NCBI RefSeq assembly: GCF_000332645.1
Contig: NZ_AMXN01000001.1
Coordinates: 1-64,000 of the forward strand
Length of the DNA stretch: 64,000 bases
From: Bacillus inaquosorum KCTC 13429
Lineage (GTDB): Bacteria; Bacillota; Bacilli; Bacillales; Bacillaceae
Direction of reading: 5' to 3'
How positions within the stretch are numbered: the first letter of the stretch is position 1; the number at the start of each line of letters is the position of its first letter. A program made the position numbers and the translations under genes. Under the pieces are notes generated by a model that saw only the letters and a list, made by a program, of their open reading frames with translations, was not told where the DNA came from and did not search any database. Positions 8,613 to 16,330 of the stretch are shown piece by piece.

Positions 8613-10515
8613 TATTTCGCTTTTCGAAAGCTGTCCGCAAGCCCGAATACAGTGCGGAGAGCTCTTTACTGATACGCGGGTAATAAGGAACATGCGGCAC
8701 TTGTATGTCAGCCGGCATCCTTTTCATCAAAGCGGTTTGCTCAGCCTGTTCAAAAAACACTTTTAGCTGGTTCATCTCTTTTTCAGAAAACGGAGCAGGC
8801 GGTCGATGATGGGCTTGGGCCGAGAGCAAATAATACCCTAAGTGCTGAGCACCGGAAATGGCAGGCCAAAGCACATCTGCATTCGCGTTAGGAAAGTCCC
8901 CAAGCGCCTTGTCATACGCATCCCGAAGCCTAACCAGACTCACCCTTAACTTGTTCTCGTCTGCTTTCTGCCCGGTCAACAGTTTCTCCATAAAGTGCCC
9001 TTCCAGCCGAATCACGTCCCGCATTAGTTCAGGCAGCCGCTTCGTTGAAAACCGTCTCCACAAAACCATCGTTCCCAATAGCCCGATTACACTGCCAACA
9101 GCTACATCCGTCAGCCTCGCTATCATAAAATAACCGACGTCCGAGCCGCCATGCATGCTTTCTGTTATGACAAGCGCATTTGCGGTCAAAAAAGGAACCG
9201 CCAGCGCATAATTGCGGACAATCAGCATCTCAAGAAGACATTGCAGCGCTGCAATACACAACGCAATATAAACACCGCCCGGCTTAACAAACAGGATTGC
9301 TCCTGCCAGCCCAACACCGATCACGGTTCCGATTGAACGCTGAATGGCCCTGTGAAGCGTAAAGAGAACAGTAGTGCCAAGCATGACCGCTGCTGCCGAA
9401 AGCGGAATCCAATAGGAGCGTGCAAAGCCGAATGTGAGGGCAAACATATCGGCGGCAAACAGCACAATTCCGTACTTTAATGCCCGTATCAAAACGGGAG
9501 ACTGCCAGTCAAAGGCATTTCTCAAAAAGTAAAAAGAGGCTGGCAGGCGGCTCGGTTCCCCGTCCGATTGCTTATCATTCCGTCCTGAAGCGAAAGACAA
9601 AGCCTCATTGATTTCTTCAAACAGCTTCCGGCTTGGCTCAGATTCATTCTCTTTAATCTGAAACGCACTGGAACTACGAGCATGCCCCAGCGCATCTCCG
9701 GTTTGACGGAGTGCCTTTTCAATCTCGGCCGTCTCTCTGTCTGGCGTTTCAGCTGAAAAATGAATAATGGCAAGGAATATGTCGTCAGCTTTTTCGAGCA
9801 GGCGGAAAAATCGTTCATCATACTGTGATTTTTTCCGCCTGTTCCCCTTGCCGAGAACCGTTTGACGAGCTGTTCTGAGCATAAGCACCGTCTGATGCTG
9901 CGCATTATGAAAGCCTTGCGTACCGACGGCTGAAAGACATGCAGCCAGCTGATGATATGTTTTTTGCAGCACCGCCTCCTCCGGTCCATGTTTGTTCCAT
10001 AACCAGCCGATTAAGGCGATACCCATGGCGAAAATGCCGCCGAGAAACGTCAGTCCCGATCTGAACAACGCTTGTGAAGGATCGGCCGGCAGCCCGGAGC
10101 TGACTAAAAAGGCAAGGACAAAAAACATCGGCGCAGGACCTTGTATACCGAGCGCGCTAAAAATAAACATCGCAGCTGCACCAATCAAGCCCAGGACAGC
10201 CGCCATTATCCAAACCGTCCCAGACAAAATAGTGCCTAATCCAAATGAGAGCGCGATCCCAATGGAAACCAAGAGCAGCTTCAAAGCGCGCTTTTTATAC
10301 GATTCACCGCCCGCATATAAATAAACAAAGCCCCCGATGCTTGCAGTTAAACCATAATCCGTGTGACCCGCCAATGCGCCGATCAGCACAGGAAACCCTG
10401 AAGCGATCCCTGATCCGATCGCCTTTTTCCATGGAAATGGATTCGCATGAATGCGAAAGGCATCCTTCACGATGCTTGGCATGGTTCTTTGATTGTTCTC
10501 AACAGTTTTGTTCAT
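8605..10515 (-). CDS. yvaC: FUSC-family integral membrane protein YvaC
   Basis: 636-residue membrane protein of the FUSC/aromatic acid exporter-like superfamily (YccS/AaeB architecture). It has about six N-terminal helices, a soluble helical stretch (roughly residues 190-330) and a second helical bundle (about 345-490, with PLSAAAVMLGTTVLFTLHRAIQRSIGTVIGVGL), then a cytoplasmic helical tail. The FUSC signature, an arginine-containing helix followed by GTVIGVG, is clear. Substrate is unknown; efflux of organic acids is only a family guess. Its last codons overlap the presumed MhqR box of azoR2. Confidence 0.8.
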   Translation of the reverse strand: MNKTVENNQRTMPSIVKDAFRIHANPFPWKKAIGSGIASGFPVLIGALAGHTDYGLTASIGGFVYLYAGGESYKKRALKLLLVSIGIALSFGLGTILSGTVWIMAAVLGLIGAAAMFIFSALGIQGPAPMFFVLAFLVSSGLPADPSQALFRSGLTFLGGIFAMGIALIGWLWNKHGPEEAVLQKTYHQLAACLSAVGTQGFHNAQHQTVLMLRTARQTVLGKGNRRKKSQYDERFFRLLEKADDIFLAIIHFSAETPDRETAEIEKALRQTGDALGHARSSSAFQIKENESEPSRKLFEEINEALSFASGRNDKQSDGEPSRLPASFYFLRNAFDWQSPVLIRALKYGIVLFAADMFALTFGFARSYWIPLSAAAVMLGTTVLFTLHRAIQRSIGTVIGVGLAGAILFVKPGGVYIALCIAALQCLLEMLIVRNYALAVPFLTANALVITESMHGGSDVGYFMIARLTDVAVGSVIGLLGTMVLWRRFSTKRLPELMRDVIRLEGHFMEKLLTGQKADENKLRVSLVRLRDAYDKALGDFPNANADVLWPAISGAQHLGYYLLSAQAHHRPPAPFSEKEMNQLKVFFEQAEQTALMKRMPADIQVPHVPYYPRISKELSALYSGLRTAFEKRNNL

Positions 10516-10617
10516 TTGACAAAATCCTTTTCTATGAATGTATAGGACTTTTCCCGATTATTCACTATAGTATGCCCCAAAAACGCCTTCGCAGAGACCA
10601 TACGTCTCTGCCTGTTT

Positions 10618-10775
10618 TACATCAGTTTATTCGCAATATCCTGAATCGGCTTGATCCAGTTGCTGTACGTCAGCTCGGCAGCTTTTTTCCGATCCTTTTC
10701 CCTACATGCCGCAATGATTTGTTCATGTTCTTCAATCGAATTTTGCGGCGATTTAAAAAAAGACAAAAATAAAAG
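10618..10775 (-). pseudogene. 3' remnant of a GntR/FadR-type (FCD) regulator
   Basis: Reading the minus strand into the TAA at 10618-10620 gives about 50 codons ending SIEEHEQIIAACREKDRKKA then a WIKPIQDIANKLM tail. This is the typical end of an FCD ligand-binding domain (EH..I..A...D...A motif). No start codon, DNA-binding domain or upstream reading frame is present; the frame runs back into the yvaD terminator. I read it as the stump of a deleted regulator gene. Spacing to yvaC (about 100 bp) is normal, so the deletion lies on the yvaD side. Confidence 0.6.
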
Positions 10776-10797
10776 CAGCGCCTAACAGCACTGCTTT
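10772..10797 (-). terminator. Intrinsic terminator of yvaFED
   Basis: AAAGCAGTGC-loop-GCGCTGCTTTT with one G-U pair, then ATTTTTG on the minus strand. The yvaD stop codon is inside the loop region. Confidence 0.7.
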
Positions 10798-11186
10798 GTC
10801 CATTTGCTTTCTTTTAAGAGAAGATGAATAAAAAATAAAGGATAAATCAATAGATACCCATTAAACAGCCACCAAACAAGATCGAAGTCCAGGCTGAATG
10901 TCCAGAATGAAATCGCCTGAAGGCCTGAACAACAGGTCAGCACAAGAGAAATCAGCGCCATCAGCTTCCAGTCAGCACTGTTCTTCCGCTGCAAGTACAA
11001 GCTGTACAATCCTGTGAAAGAGATCAGGATATCCAGCGGGAAAAAGGACCAGTTCCAGGCGATCATAAACGGATGGTCATGATGTTTAAACGCCCAGCTT
11101 TCCGGTATCAGCGAAAACCCAGCTGACAGCCAGTACAAGATAAAACCGATATCAGTCACGAGAAAAAACAGTTTCATATATCTCAT
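10782..11186 (-). CDS. yvaD: Small membrane protein YvaD
   Basis: 134-residue protein with four hydrophobic segments (about residues 4-24, 38-62, 74-92 and 97-124), matching the B. subtilis gene at this place. Function unknown. It overlaps the upstream exporter gene yvaE by 4 bp (ATGA), so it is co-translated and probably works with, or at least is co-regulated with, the SMR exporter. The last gene of yvaFED, ending in a terminator. Confidence 0.85.
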   Translation of the reverse strand: MRYMKLFFLVTDIGFILYWLSAGFSLIPESWAFKHHDHPFMIAWNWSFFPLDILISFTGLYSLYLQRKNSADWKLMALISLVLTCCSGLQAISFWTFSLDFDLVWWLFNGYLLIYPLFFIHLLLKESKWTKQCC

Positions 11187-11542
11187 TTGTACTGCCCGCT
11201 TTTATGTATCGGCTCAGACTGCGCCCCATGATCGATCAGGTTTAAAGACACAACACCGCCGATAATCAATCCGATTGAAATGAGTTTCATGACGCTAACA
11301 TTCTCTTGAAAAAACAAAAAACCAACGACTGTAATCAGGACAATCCCCATCCCTGACCATACAGCATAAGCGACAGAGACATCAAATGATTTTAGCGTAA
11401 GCGTCAGAAAGAAAAGACTCCCGCCATAAAAGAAAATCAACAGCACACTGGGAGTAAGCTTTGTAAAACCCGACGATAGCTTCATGCTGACCGTCCCGGC
11501 AACTTCAAACAGAATCGCTAAGCATAGAAACACCCAATTCAC
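11183..11542 (-). CDS. yvaE: SMR-family multidrug exporter YvaE
   Basis: 119-residue small multidrug resistance transporter with four membrane helices. The essential proton/substrate-coupling glutamate lies in the first helix (LAILFEVAGTVSMKLS, E13), and the AYAVWSGMGIVLITVVGFLFF signature is in helix 3. Such proteins export cationic drugs in exchange for protons, usually as dimers. It overlaps yvaF by 4 bp and yvaD by 4 bp, so all three form a tight operon controlled by the TetR repressor yvaF. Confidence 0.92.
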   Translation of the reverse strand: MNWVFLCLAILFEVAGTVSMKLSSGFTKLTPSVLLIFFYGGSLFFLTLTLKSFDVSVAYAVWSGMGIVLITVVGFLFFQENVSVMKLISIGLIIGGVVSLNLIDHGAQSEPIHKSGQYK

Positions 11543-12111
11543 GTAGCATCAGCCTCCTCATCAGCTGTTATGCCGTTAAACAATACATCTACAATCGATT
11601 CAAGAACCTCTCCTGTCGTGAACTGATGTTTGAGCGGATATTCGGGATCATACACTTGGTTGATGCTTCCTATATACATGTGAACAAACAGGTCCGGATT
11701 GATGTTTCTGATTCTCTTTTGCTGTTTGCACTCGTTTAATAATTCAAGGACAATTGTCCATTCTTCCTTAATAAACGTATCTAATGTAAGCCACGCATCG
11801 TAATGGTATTTCTTCAGATCACTTAATAATCCCATATTCAGCAGTTCCATCCCCTGCGGAAGACCGATCAGCATTTTTTTCACTTTTTCAAGAATGTCTA
11901 AACTTTCATTTTCATAGATGTCTTTTTCCATTTGCTTCATCTCTGCGATAAATTGCTCAACGACCGCTTCCGCAAGCTTGTCTTTTGATGAATAATGCGC
12001 ATAGAGCGTCCGCTTGCTCGTTCCCAGCACTGCTGCCAAATCATTCATCGTAAATGAAAATCCTTTCTGCCTGATCAGCCGGATGGTTTCCTCCAGAATT
12101 CTTTTTTCCAA
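11539..12111 (-). CDS. yvaF: TetR-family transcriptional repressor YvaF
   Basis: 190-residue TetR-family regulator. The N-terminal helix-turn-helix (residues 7-47, FTMNDLAAVLGTSKRTLYAHYSSKDKLAEAV) is followed by a helical ligand-binding domain. First gene of yvaFED; the exporter directly downstream suggests that it senses exporter substrates. Its promoter is followed immediately by a long inverted repeat, so autorepression is likely. Ligand unknown. Confidence 0.92.
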   Translation of the reverse strand: MEKRILEETIRLIRQKGFSFTMNDLAAVLGTSKRTLYAHYSSKDKLAEAVVEQFIAEMKQMEKDIYENESLDILEKVKKMLIGLPQGMELLNMGLLSDLKKYHYDAWLTLDTFIKEEWTIVLELLNECKQQKRIRNINPDLFVHMYIGSINQVYDPEYPLKHQFTTGEVLESIVDVLFNGITADEEADAT

Positions 12112-12124
12112 ATCAGTCCCTCGC

Positions 12125-12158
12125 TTTCGGTACTGATAAAACTATATCGGTACCGAAA
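12125..12158 (-). promoter_or_regulatory. Probable YvaF operator
   Basis: Inverted repeat TTTCGGTAC-16 nt-GTACCGAAA lies directly downstream of the yvaF -10 and before its start. Position and symmetry fit an autorepressor site; recognition by YvaF is inferred. Confidence 0.6.
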
Positions 12159-12186
12159 TTATACGACAGAAATTTATGGAAATCAA
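12158..12186 (-). promoter_or_regulatory. yvaFED promoter
   Basis: TTGATT (12181-12186), 17-bp spacer and consensus TATAAT (12158-12163) on the minus strand. Confidence 0.8.
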
Positions 12187-12194
12187 CAACACTA

Positions 12195-12221
12195 AAAAAA
12201 CCTCTCCCAAAAGGAGAGGTT
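12195..12221 (-). terminator. Intrinsic terminator of yvaG
   Basis: AACCTCTCC-ttttg-GGAGAGGTTTTTTT on the minus strand, starting at the yvaG stop codon. Confidence 0.85.
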
Positions 12222-13015
12222 TAAAAGACACTGCGAACCAAACCGCCGTCCACCCGAAGCGCCGCGCCATTGATCGCGGAGGAAAGCGGACTGCTTAAAA
12301 ATGTAACGAAGTGGGCGATTTCTTCCGGACGGATCAGTCTTTGAATAATGGATGTCGGCCGGTTTTCTTTCATAAAACGTGCCTCAGCTTCTTGAACAGT
12401 CAGGTTTTCATCAGGATACAGCGAATTCAGCATGGTTTCCACACCCTCTGTTAAGGTAGAGCCCGGCATGACGGTGTTGACCGTCACATTCGTGCCAGTT
12501 GTCAGCTCCGCCAAACTGCGGGAAATGGACAGCTGCATCGTTTTTGTCGCACTGTAATGGGCCATTTCCTGTGACGGCATAACCGCCGCTTCACTGGCAA
12601 TGAAAATCACACGCCCTTCTTTTTTCTCTATCATGTTGTGCAAATACTTGCGTGTCAGCCTTACCCCGCTCATAATGTTTACTTCAAAAAAACGAAACCA
12701 TTCATCATCGGGAATATCAAAGTACTCCGCCGGTTCAAAAATCCCTAAATTGTTGATCAAAATATCAACCTCTGGATATGCCTGAAACAGCTCATTGCAG
12801 CCTTCTTCTGTTCCCAAATCAAATGCAGCCGGATATAGGACCGCTTCGGAATGTTGTGTTTTCAATTCATCTATCGTCTGATTCACTTTCTCTTCCCGGC
12901 GTCCGTTAATGATCACTGCCGCGCCTTCTTCCGCTAACGAAGAGGCAATGGCTTTTCCGATCCCCGATGTCGAACCAGTCACCAGTGCGGTTTTTCCTTG
13001 TAAATTCAGCTTCAT
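12221..13015 (-). CDS. yvaG: Short-chain dehydrogenase/reductase YvaG
   Basis: 264-residue classical SDR. It has the nucleotide motif TGSTSGIGKAIA near residue 14, NNLG near residue 90, catalytic Ser (IFIASEAAV), Tyr and Lys (YSATKTMQLS, about Y155/K159) and the PGSTLTEGV cofactor-closing loop. Substrate unknown; annotated in B. subtilis as an oxidoreductase. Monocistronic: a terminator follows, and the upstream 600 bp carries no intact gene. Confidence 0.92.
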   Translation of the reverse strand: MKLNLQGKTALVTGSTSGIGKAIASSLAEEGAAVIINGRREEKVNQTIDELKTQHSEAVLYPAAFDLGTEEGCNELFQAYPEVDILINNLGIFEPAEYFDIPDDEWFRFFEVNIMSGVRLTRKYLHNMIEKKEGRVIFIASEAAVMPSQEMAHYSATKTMQLSISRSLAELTTGTNVTVNTVMPGSTLTEGVETMLNSLYPDENLTVQEAEARFMKENRPTSIIQRLIRPEEIAHFVTFLSSPLSSAINGAALRVDGGLVRSVF

Positions 13016-13155
13016 TCGTTCATCCCTCCGTTTTTGATTCCTCTTATTTATTGACAGAAATGCGTTTGGTGAAACATCTGCTCTGCAATCAGTATGAAAC
13101 AGCTGGGATTGAAATGGAAGTACGCACTTTTTGGTGCCTGTGATCTGGAGAAAAA

Positions 13156-13186
13156 ATAAAGCAGAACCCTCTAAGAGGTTCTGCTT
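13156..13186. terminator. Strong hairpin terminator
   Basis: AAAGCAGAACC-8 nt-GGTTCTGCTTTATT, an 11-bp perfect stem. It faces the plus strand after the truncated ORF, though the flanking A-run also suits the opposite direction. Confidence 0.7.
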
Positions 13187-13565
13187 TATTGATGTTGTTG
13201 ATAACCATTATATGTTTGTTCCTTGTAGAAAGGTGTACAAACTGCTTGAGAATTATTAAAATTTTTTTAATTTTAATAATAAGACATTAGAATATGCCTT
13301 TGAAAATGTGAACCCTGACTATGCTGAATCAAATAACCTGTGCAAAGTGATTTACTCATTGATACCAGAAGAAAAATAAATTTACAATCACATTTCAATA
13401 AAAATGTCATAAAACGGAAAGTGAACCGAATTACAAATTATTGTTAATATGCGCCTGAGCTGAAAGCACCCGACATACCTGAACTAAAAAGAAAGACTGA
13501 GAAAAGCGAACAGAAAATACGTGAGGCCATGCACTTTCTAGGAATAAAAAATATGAATTATTTAA

Positions 13566-13592
13566 AAAGCCCTCCTCATGTGAGTTGGGCTT
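13566..13592 (-). terminator. Hairpin terminator after the 107-residue gene
   Basis: On the minus strand AGCCC...CTCA-loop-TGAG...GGGCTTTTT, an interrupted stem followed by a T-run, 20 bp after the stop of the small membrane protein gene. Confidence 0.6.
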
Positions 13593-13612
13593 ATTTTGTG
13601 AGGATGATATCT

Positions 13613-13936
13613 TTATCCTTCCTCAATAGGATTGTGTTTTGTTGCTTTAAATATTGTTATAACTTTTTTCACTATCCTTAGTAATACATAGACCATCAGA
13701 ACAGCGATTAAATAATTAACCACATTAAACTCTGTCTTTATAAATTCTGTTGGAGTAAATAACAAAAACCTATTTCCTACAAATCCATCATAGCTACGAT
13801 AAATCACAAATTGAATAGGGAAACCGAGCGCATACCCCAGTTCTGAAACCTTCTCATAGGGTATTACAAAAATCGAAATAAGTGGAACTAGAAAGCTTAT
13901 CAAACCTAACTTGTATTTTTTCAATCGGTTTTTCAT
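13613..13936 (-). CDS. Small membrane protein, unknown function
   Basis: 107-residue protein that I do not recognise. A basic N-terminus (KNRLKKYKLG) leads into a hydrophobic segment (about residues 10-25). A hydrophilic middle follows, then a second membrane segment (about 73-92) and a charged tail. The start has a good ribosome site (GGGAGTG, 5 nt before ATG). It is divergent from the secreted-protein gene at 14096 and shares its low GC. Size, topology and pairing with an exported protein would suit an immunity or accessory protein, but nothing in the sequence proves this. Confidence 0.65.
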   Translation of the reverse strand: MKNRLKKYKLGLISFLVPLISIFVIPYEKVSELGYALGFPIQFVIYRSYDGFVGNRFLLFTPTEFIKTEFNVVNYLIAVLMVYVLLRIVKKVITIFKATKHNPIEEG

Positions 13937-14095
13937 GCAATCACTCCCTTCCCCTTATATGTTACCCGGCAATTATAACATATCCAAATAAATAAATTTA
14001 TTGAAAAATATAAAAATTTTGGTTTTTTATGGATCCCGGGACTTTTATATGTTTTAATTGGTTTGTAAGAACTAAATTGAATGGAGGTTGAAAGT

Positions 14096-14743
14096 ATGAA
14101 AAGGATTTTAGTCTTAGTCATTGCCCTTGGCTTGGCTTTGGTTCCTTTTGCTTCAGCCAACGCAGAATCCACAACAAAAGAAATTGCTGAAACAAAGAAC
14201 CAGGTGGAAAAATTAGAAAAGGACCTTGGTTTTGAATTAGTGGATGTCTCAAGTGAAGAATTTTCAAGTGTATCTAAAAAGGATTTTTTGAAGTTTGACT
14301 CAATTCAGGATTTTGAAGAGTTTATCAAAGATGCTCAACAGCCCCAAGAGTTTGAAGAGACTATTAATGTTAGTGAAGATACTCCCCTAATAAAACCACA
14401 AGTAAGTGACTCACATGTTATCAATTGGTGGGCTCCATTTACAGGTTGGGGTATGACAGGGATGGCTTGCTGGAAAAATATCGCGTTTAATTATCAATAT
14501 AAATTTGTGAATAAAAAACCTCAGTTTACTAAAGTGTCAGGTATTAACTCTTATGTTACTGGTCTTAACGTAGCTTGGTGGAAACAAACTGGAAAAAGTT
14601 ATAACATCACTACAACCAAAACAACTAAAGACACTGCAAAAATTAAAGTAGTTGGAGCTATGGTTCTCGGTGTAGACATAAAAGGTTTCACAATTGGAGC
14701 AAAAATTGGACAAACTTGGAACGGTAGTTTGCGTTTATATTAG
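14096..14743 (+). CDS. Secreted protein of unknown function
   Basis: 215 residues starting at ATG 14096 (GGAGG 8 nt upstream; an earlier ATG at 14081 overlaps that site). Signal peptide about residues 1-21 (MKRILVLV...PFASANA, cleavage after ANA). An acidic, helical, propeptide-like region follows to about residue 95, then a C-terminal domain of about 110 residues rich in Trp, Thr and Lys, with alternating strands and WWAPFTGWGMTG and VAWWKQTGKS motifs. A secreted beta-rich protein with a cleavable acidic pro-region is the simplest reading. Family not recognised. AT-rich compared with neighbours, consistent with recent acquisition. Confidence 0.75.
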   Translation: MKRILVLVIALGLALVPFASANAESTTKEIAETKNQVEKLEKDLGFELVDVSSEEFSSVSKKDFLKFDSIQDFEEFIKDAQQPQEFEETINVSEDTPLIKPQVSDSHVINWWAPFTGWGMTGMACWKNIAFNYQYKFVNKKPQFTKVSGINSYVTGLNVAWWKQTGKSYNITTTKTTKDTAKIKVVGAMVLGVDIKGFTIGAKIGQTWNGSLRLY

Positions 14744-14746
14744 AAA

Positions 14747-14776
14747 TAAAAAGGGGTGATTGTTACCCCTTTTTAT
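14747..14776 (+). terminator. Terminator of the secreted-protein gene
   Basis: AAAAAGGGGT-loop-ACCCCTTTTTATTT directly after the stop codon; symmetric enough to work both ways. Confidence 0.85.
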
Positions 14777-14935
14777 TTTATTTGATTTACGCAAAAAAGT
14801 GCATACATAGGGACAGTTAAAAGCTTATGTTCAGTAAGATTTATTATTTCAATAAAAATTCAAGTTTTGCTTTTGTTTTTTATCCATACAGCCGTTATCC
14901 TTATGCCTAACACGTCATAGAGAAATTAAAAGACA

Positions 14936-14960
14936 TAAAAAAGCGCTGAAACACAGCGCC
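14936..14960 (-). terminator. Minus-strand terminator downstream of ssrA
   Basis: GGCGCTG-tttt-like loop-CAGCGCTTTTTT on the minus strand, about 260 nt beyond the tmRNA 3' end. It is the first canonical U-tract terminator that ssrA transcription would meet. Confidence 0.7.
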
Positions 14961-15161
14961 AGTAAATTCTTCTTATAGGGTTCTCGGTTCTTTTTAGGAT
15001 ACAATAGCAACCAGTACAATTAAAATAACGAAAGAATTAAGGGTTAAAAAATAGCACTCCATCAATTCATACATTCACATGCGTCATACTCGATCAATAA
15101 AAAGTGCAATTCTTTGGTAATCACTCAAAAGATTGGACATAAGAATATTGCCAAAATGTTA

Positions 15162-15208
15162 CCGCAGTGCCCTCGAAAGCTTCGGAAGCCTTGATAGCAC
15201 TGCGGTCC
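15162..15208 (-). repeat. Two-tier inverted repeat at the ssrA 3' flank
   Basis: ACCGCAGTGC and GCACTGCGGT form a perfect 10-bp outer stem. The enclosed 26 nt contain a second stem, GCTTC-c-GAAGC. It starts 12 nt past the tmRNA CCA end and resembles a terminator stem, but AACATTTT, not a T-run, follows. Confidence 0.7.
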
Positions 15209-15219
15209 CAAAGTATGTA

Positions 15220-15580
15220 TGGAGACGGTGGGAGTCGAACCCACGTCCAGAAACATCGATTACTTAAGCGTCTACGAGCGTAGCCTGCATATTTATGTTT
15301 TCACTCATCTTCTTGCCTGCGGGCGGGCCTTCCGAGAGCTAGTCTGTTCATCTCTTCTTACGTTCTCAGACGGGAACGCAAGCGTAGCCTACTTGGATGT
15401 GCTCTTCACAGACACATAGGCAATGTCAGGAAGAGCTCGCTGCGCTTATTAGGCAGCTAATGCTACGTTTTGGTTAAAACTGTTAGTTTTGCCAGTTATA
15501 TTTAAGTGCGTGTTTACGAGATCGCCTCTCGGCTCGCAGCTCAAGCTCGATCCATCCCTGTCGAATCCGTAACGTCCCCC
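15220..15580 (-). ncRNA. ssrA: tmRNA (10Sa RNA)
   Basis: Rescues stalled ribosomes and tags nascent chains for proteolysis, with SmpB. The minus strand begins GGGGGACGUUACGGAUUCGA and ends GGUUCGACUCCCACCGUCUC plus CA, giving the tRNA-Ala-like ends with an encoded CCA. The tag frame reads GGC AAA ACT AAC AGT..., that is (A)GKTNSFNQNVALAA followed by TAA, the known Bacillus tag. About 361 nt. It lies at the end of the secG-yvaK-rnr-smpB cluster. A plus-strand ORF across it is spurious. Confidence 0.97.
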
Positions 15581-15639
15581 TGTTATAAGGGAAATACGGG
15601 AGAAAATATCAAGCTCTCACTCAAACTGGCTATAGTCTT

Positions 15640-15667
15640 ATTATAACACGATCACGGTTCTTTTCAA
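15640..15667 (-). promoter_or_regulatory. ssrA promoter
   Basis: TTGAAA (15662-15667), 16-bp spacer and consensus TATAAT (15640-15645) on the minus strand, about 60 bp before the mature 5' end. This implies a short 5' leader removed by RNase P. Confidence 0.7.
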
Positions 15668-15755
15668 TTGTCAAATCCTTGAAATGAAAAGCATTATGAT
15701 CTGATCGTGAACACAGTATAGCACAGGCCTGATTTTTGAATCAAGCACTATGCCT

Positions 15756-16226
15756 TTAGAAGCCTTTTTGACTGTCTCTGAACGCTCTTTCGATTTCCCG
15801 CTTCGCGTCCTTGCGCTTCAGGTCTTCCCGTTTGTCATAGTTCTTCTTCCCTTTTCCAAGGCCGAGAAGCACTTTGGCAAAGCCGTTTTTCAAATACAGC
15901 TTCAGCGGAACGAGGGAATAGCCTTTTTCCTTTGTTAACCCGATCAGCTTATTAATCTCCTTGCGATGCATTAACAGCTTTCTCGTCCGGAGCGGATCGT
16001 GGTTATAGCGGTTTCCCTGCTCATACGGGCTGACGTGCATATTGTGAAGAAACACTTCTCCCCGTTCGATTTTGGCAAAGGAATCCTTAAGGTTTACGCG
16101 GCCAGCGCGAATCGATTTGATTTCGGTTCCTTGCAGAACGATGCCTGTTTCATAGGTTTCTTCTATAAAATAATCGTGATTGGCTTTCTTATTTTGAGAT
16201 AATACTTTTCCTGACCCTTTTGGCAT
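15756..16226 (-). CDS. smpB: SsrA-binding protein SmpB
   Basis: 156-residue tmRNA-binding protein required for trans-translation. OB-fold core with the signatures [34 protein letters not shown] and [17 protein letters not shown], and the basic C-terminal tail ([18 protein letters not shown]) that probes the mRNA channel. The start at 16226 (MPKGSGKVL) gives the family length; the open frame extends 12 codons further without similarity. Lies between rnr and ssrA; its own promoter is upstream. Confidence 0.97.
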   Translation of the reverse strand: MPKGSGKVLSQNKKANHDYFIEETYETGIVLQGTEIKSIRAGRVNLKDSFAKIERGEVFLHNMHVSPYEQGNRYNHDPLRTRKLLMHRKEINKLIGLTKEKGYSLVPLKLYLKNGFAKVLLGLGKGKKNYDKREDLKRKDAKREIERAFRDSQKGF

Positions 16227-16279
16227 GCCAGAACCTCCTCTCTCTAAGGAAAAACTGTCCACCTTTTGCGATACGCTCT

Positions 16280-16308
16280 ATTTTACCAAATGTCACGTAC
16301 CGCTACAA
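16280..16308 (-). promoter_or_regulatory. Candidate smpB promoter
   Basis: TTGTAG (16303-16308), 17-bp spacer and TAAAAT (16280-16285) on the minus strand, in the 144-bp rnr-smpB gap and downstream of the hairpin there. Confidence 0.6.
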
Positions 16309-16330
16309 TGAAAAGCTATTTCCGAAAGAA

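Larger units (their letters stand above)
13016..13612. other. AT-rich region with decayed gene fragments
   Basis: No intact gene is seen. A 27-codon plus-strand ORF (ATG at 13060, stop at 13141-13143) is followed by a strong hairpin and looks like the start of a lost gene. Codon-like stretches follow: 13281-13379 (ends VIYSLIPEEK then TAA) and 13451 to about 13565 (PELKAPDIPELKRK...), neither with a start or ribosome site. The region reads as remains of at least two plus-strand genes and marks the left part of an accessory pocket. Confidence 0.5.
14744..15219. other. Intergenic stretch beside ssrA
   Basis: No gene is supported. It holds the terminator of the secreted-protein gene, a minus-strand terminator at 14936-14960, about 200 bp of AT-rich sequence without reading frame, and a two-tier hairpin just beyond the tmRNA 3' end. 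No direct repeat of the ssrA 3' end was found here. Confidence 0.6.

Noticed and set aside
13060-13143. 28-codon plus-strand ORF after yvaG (opens MRLVKHLLCNQYETAG)
   Set aside because: No convincing ribosome site, too short for a domain; treated as part of the decayed region.
13000-15220. Integrase-mediated island with a direct repeat of the ssrA 3' end
   Set aside because: I looked for a second copy of the tmRNA 3' terminal sequence and for an integrase gene and found neither.
15219-15419. 66-codon plus-strand ORF across the tmRNA gene
   Set aside because: It is antisense to ssrA and exists because of the conserved RNA sequence; no ribosome site.
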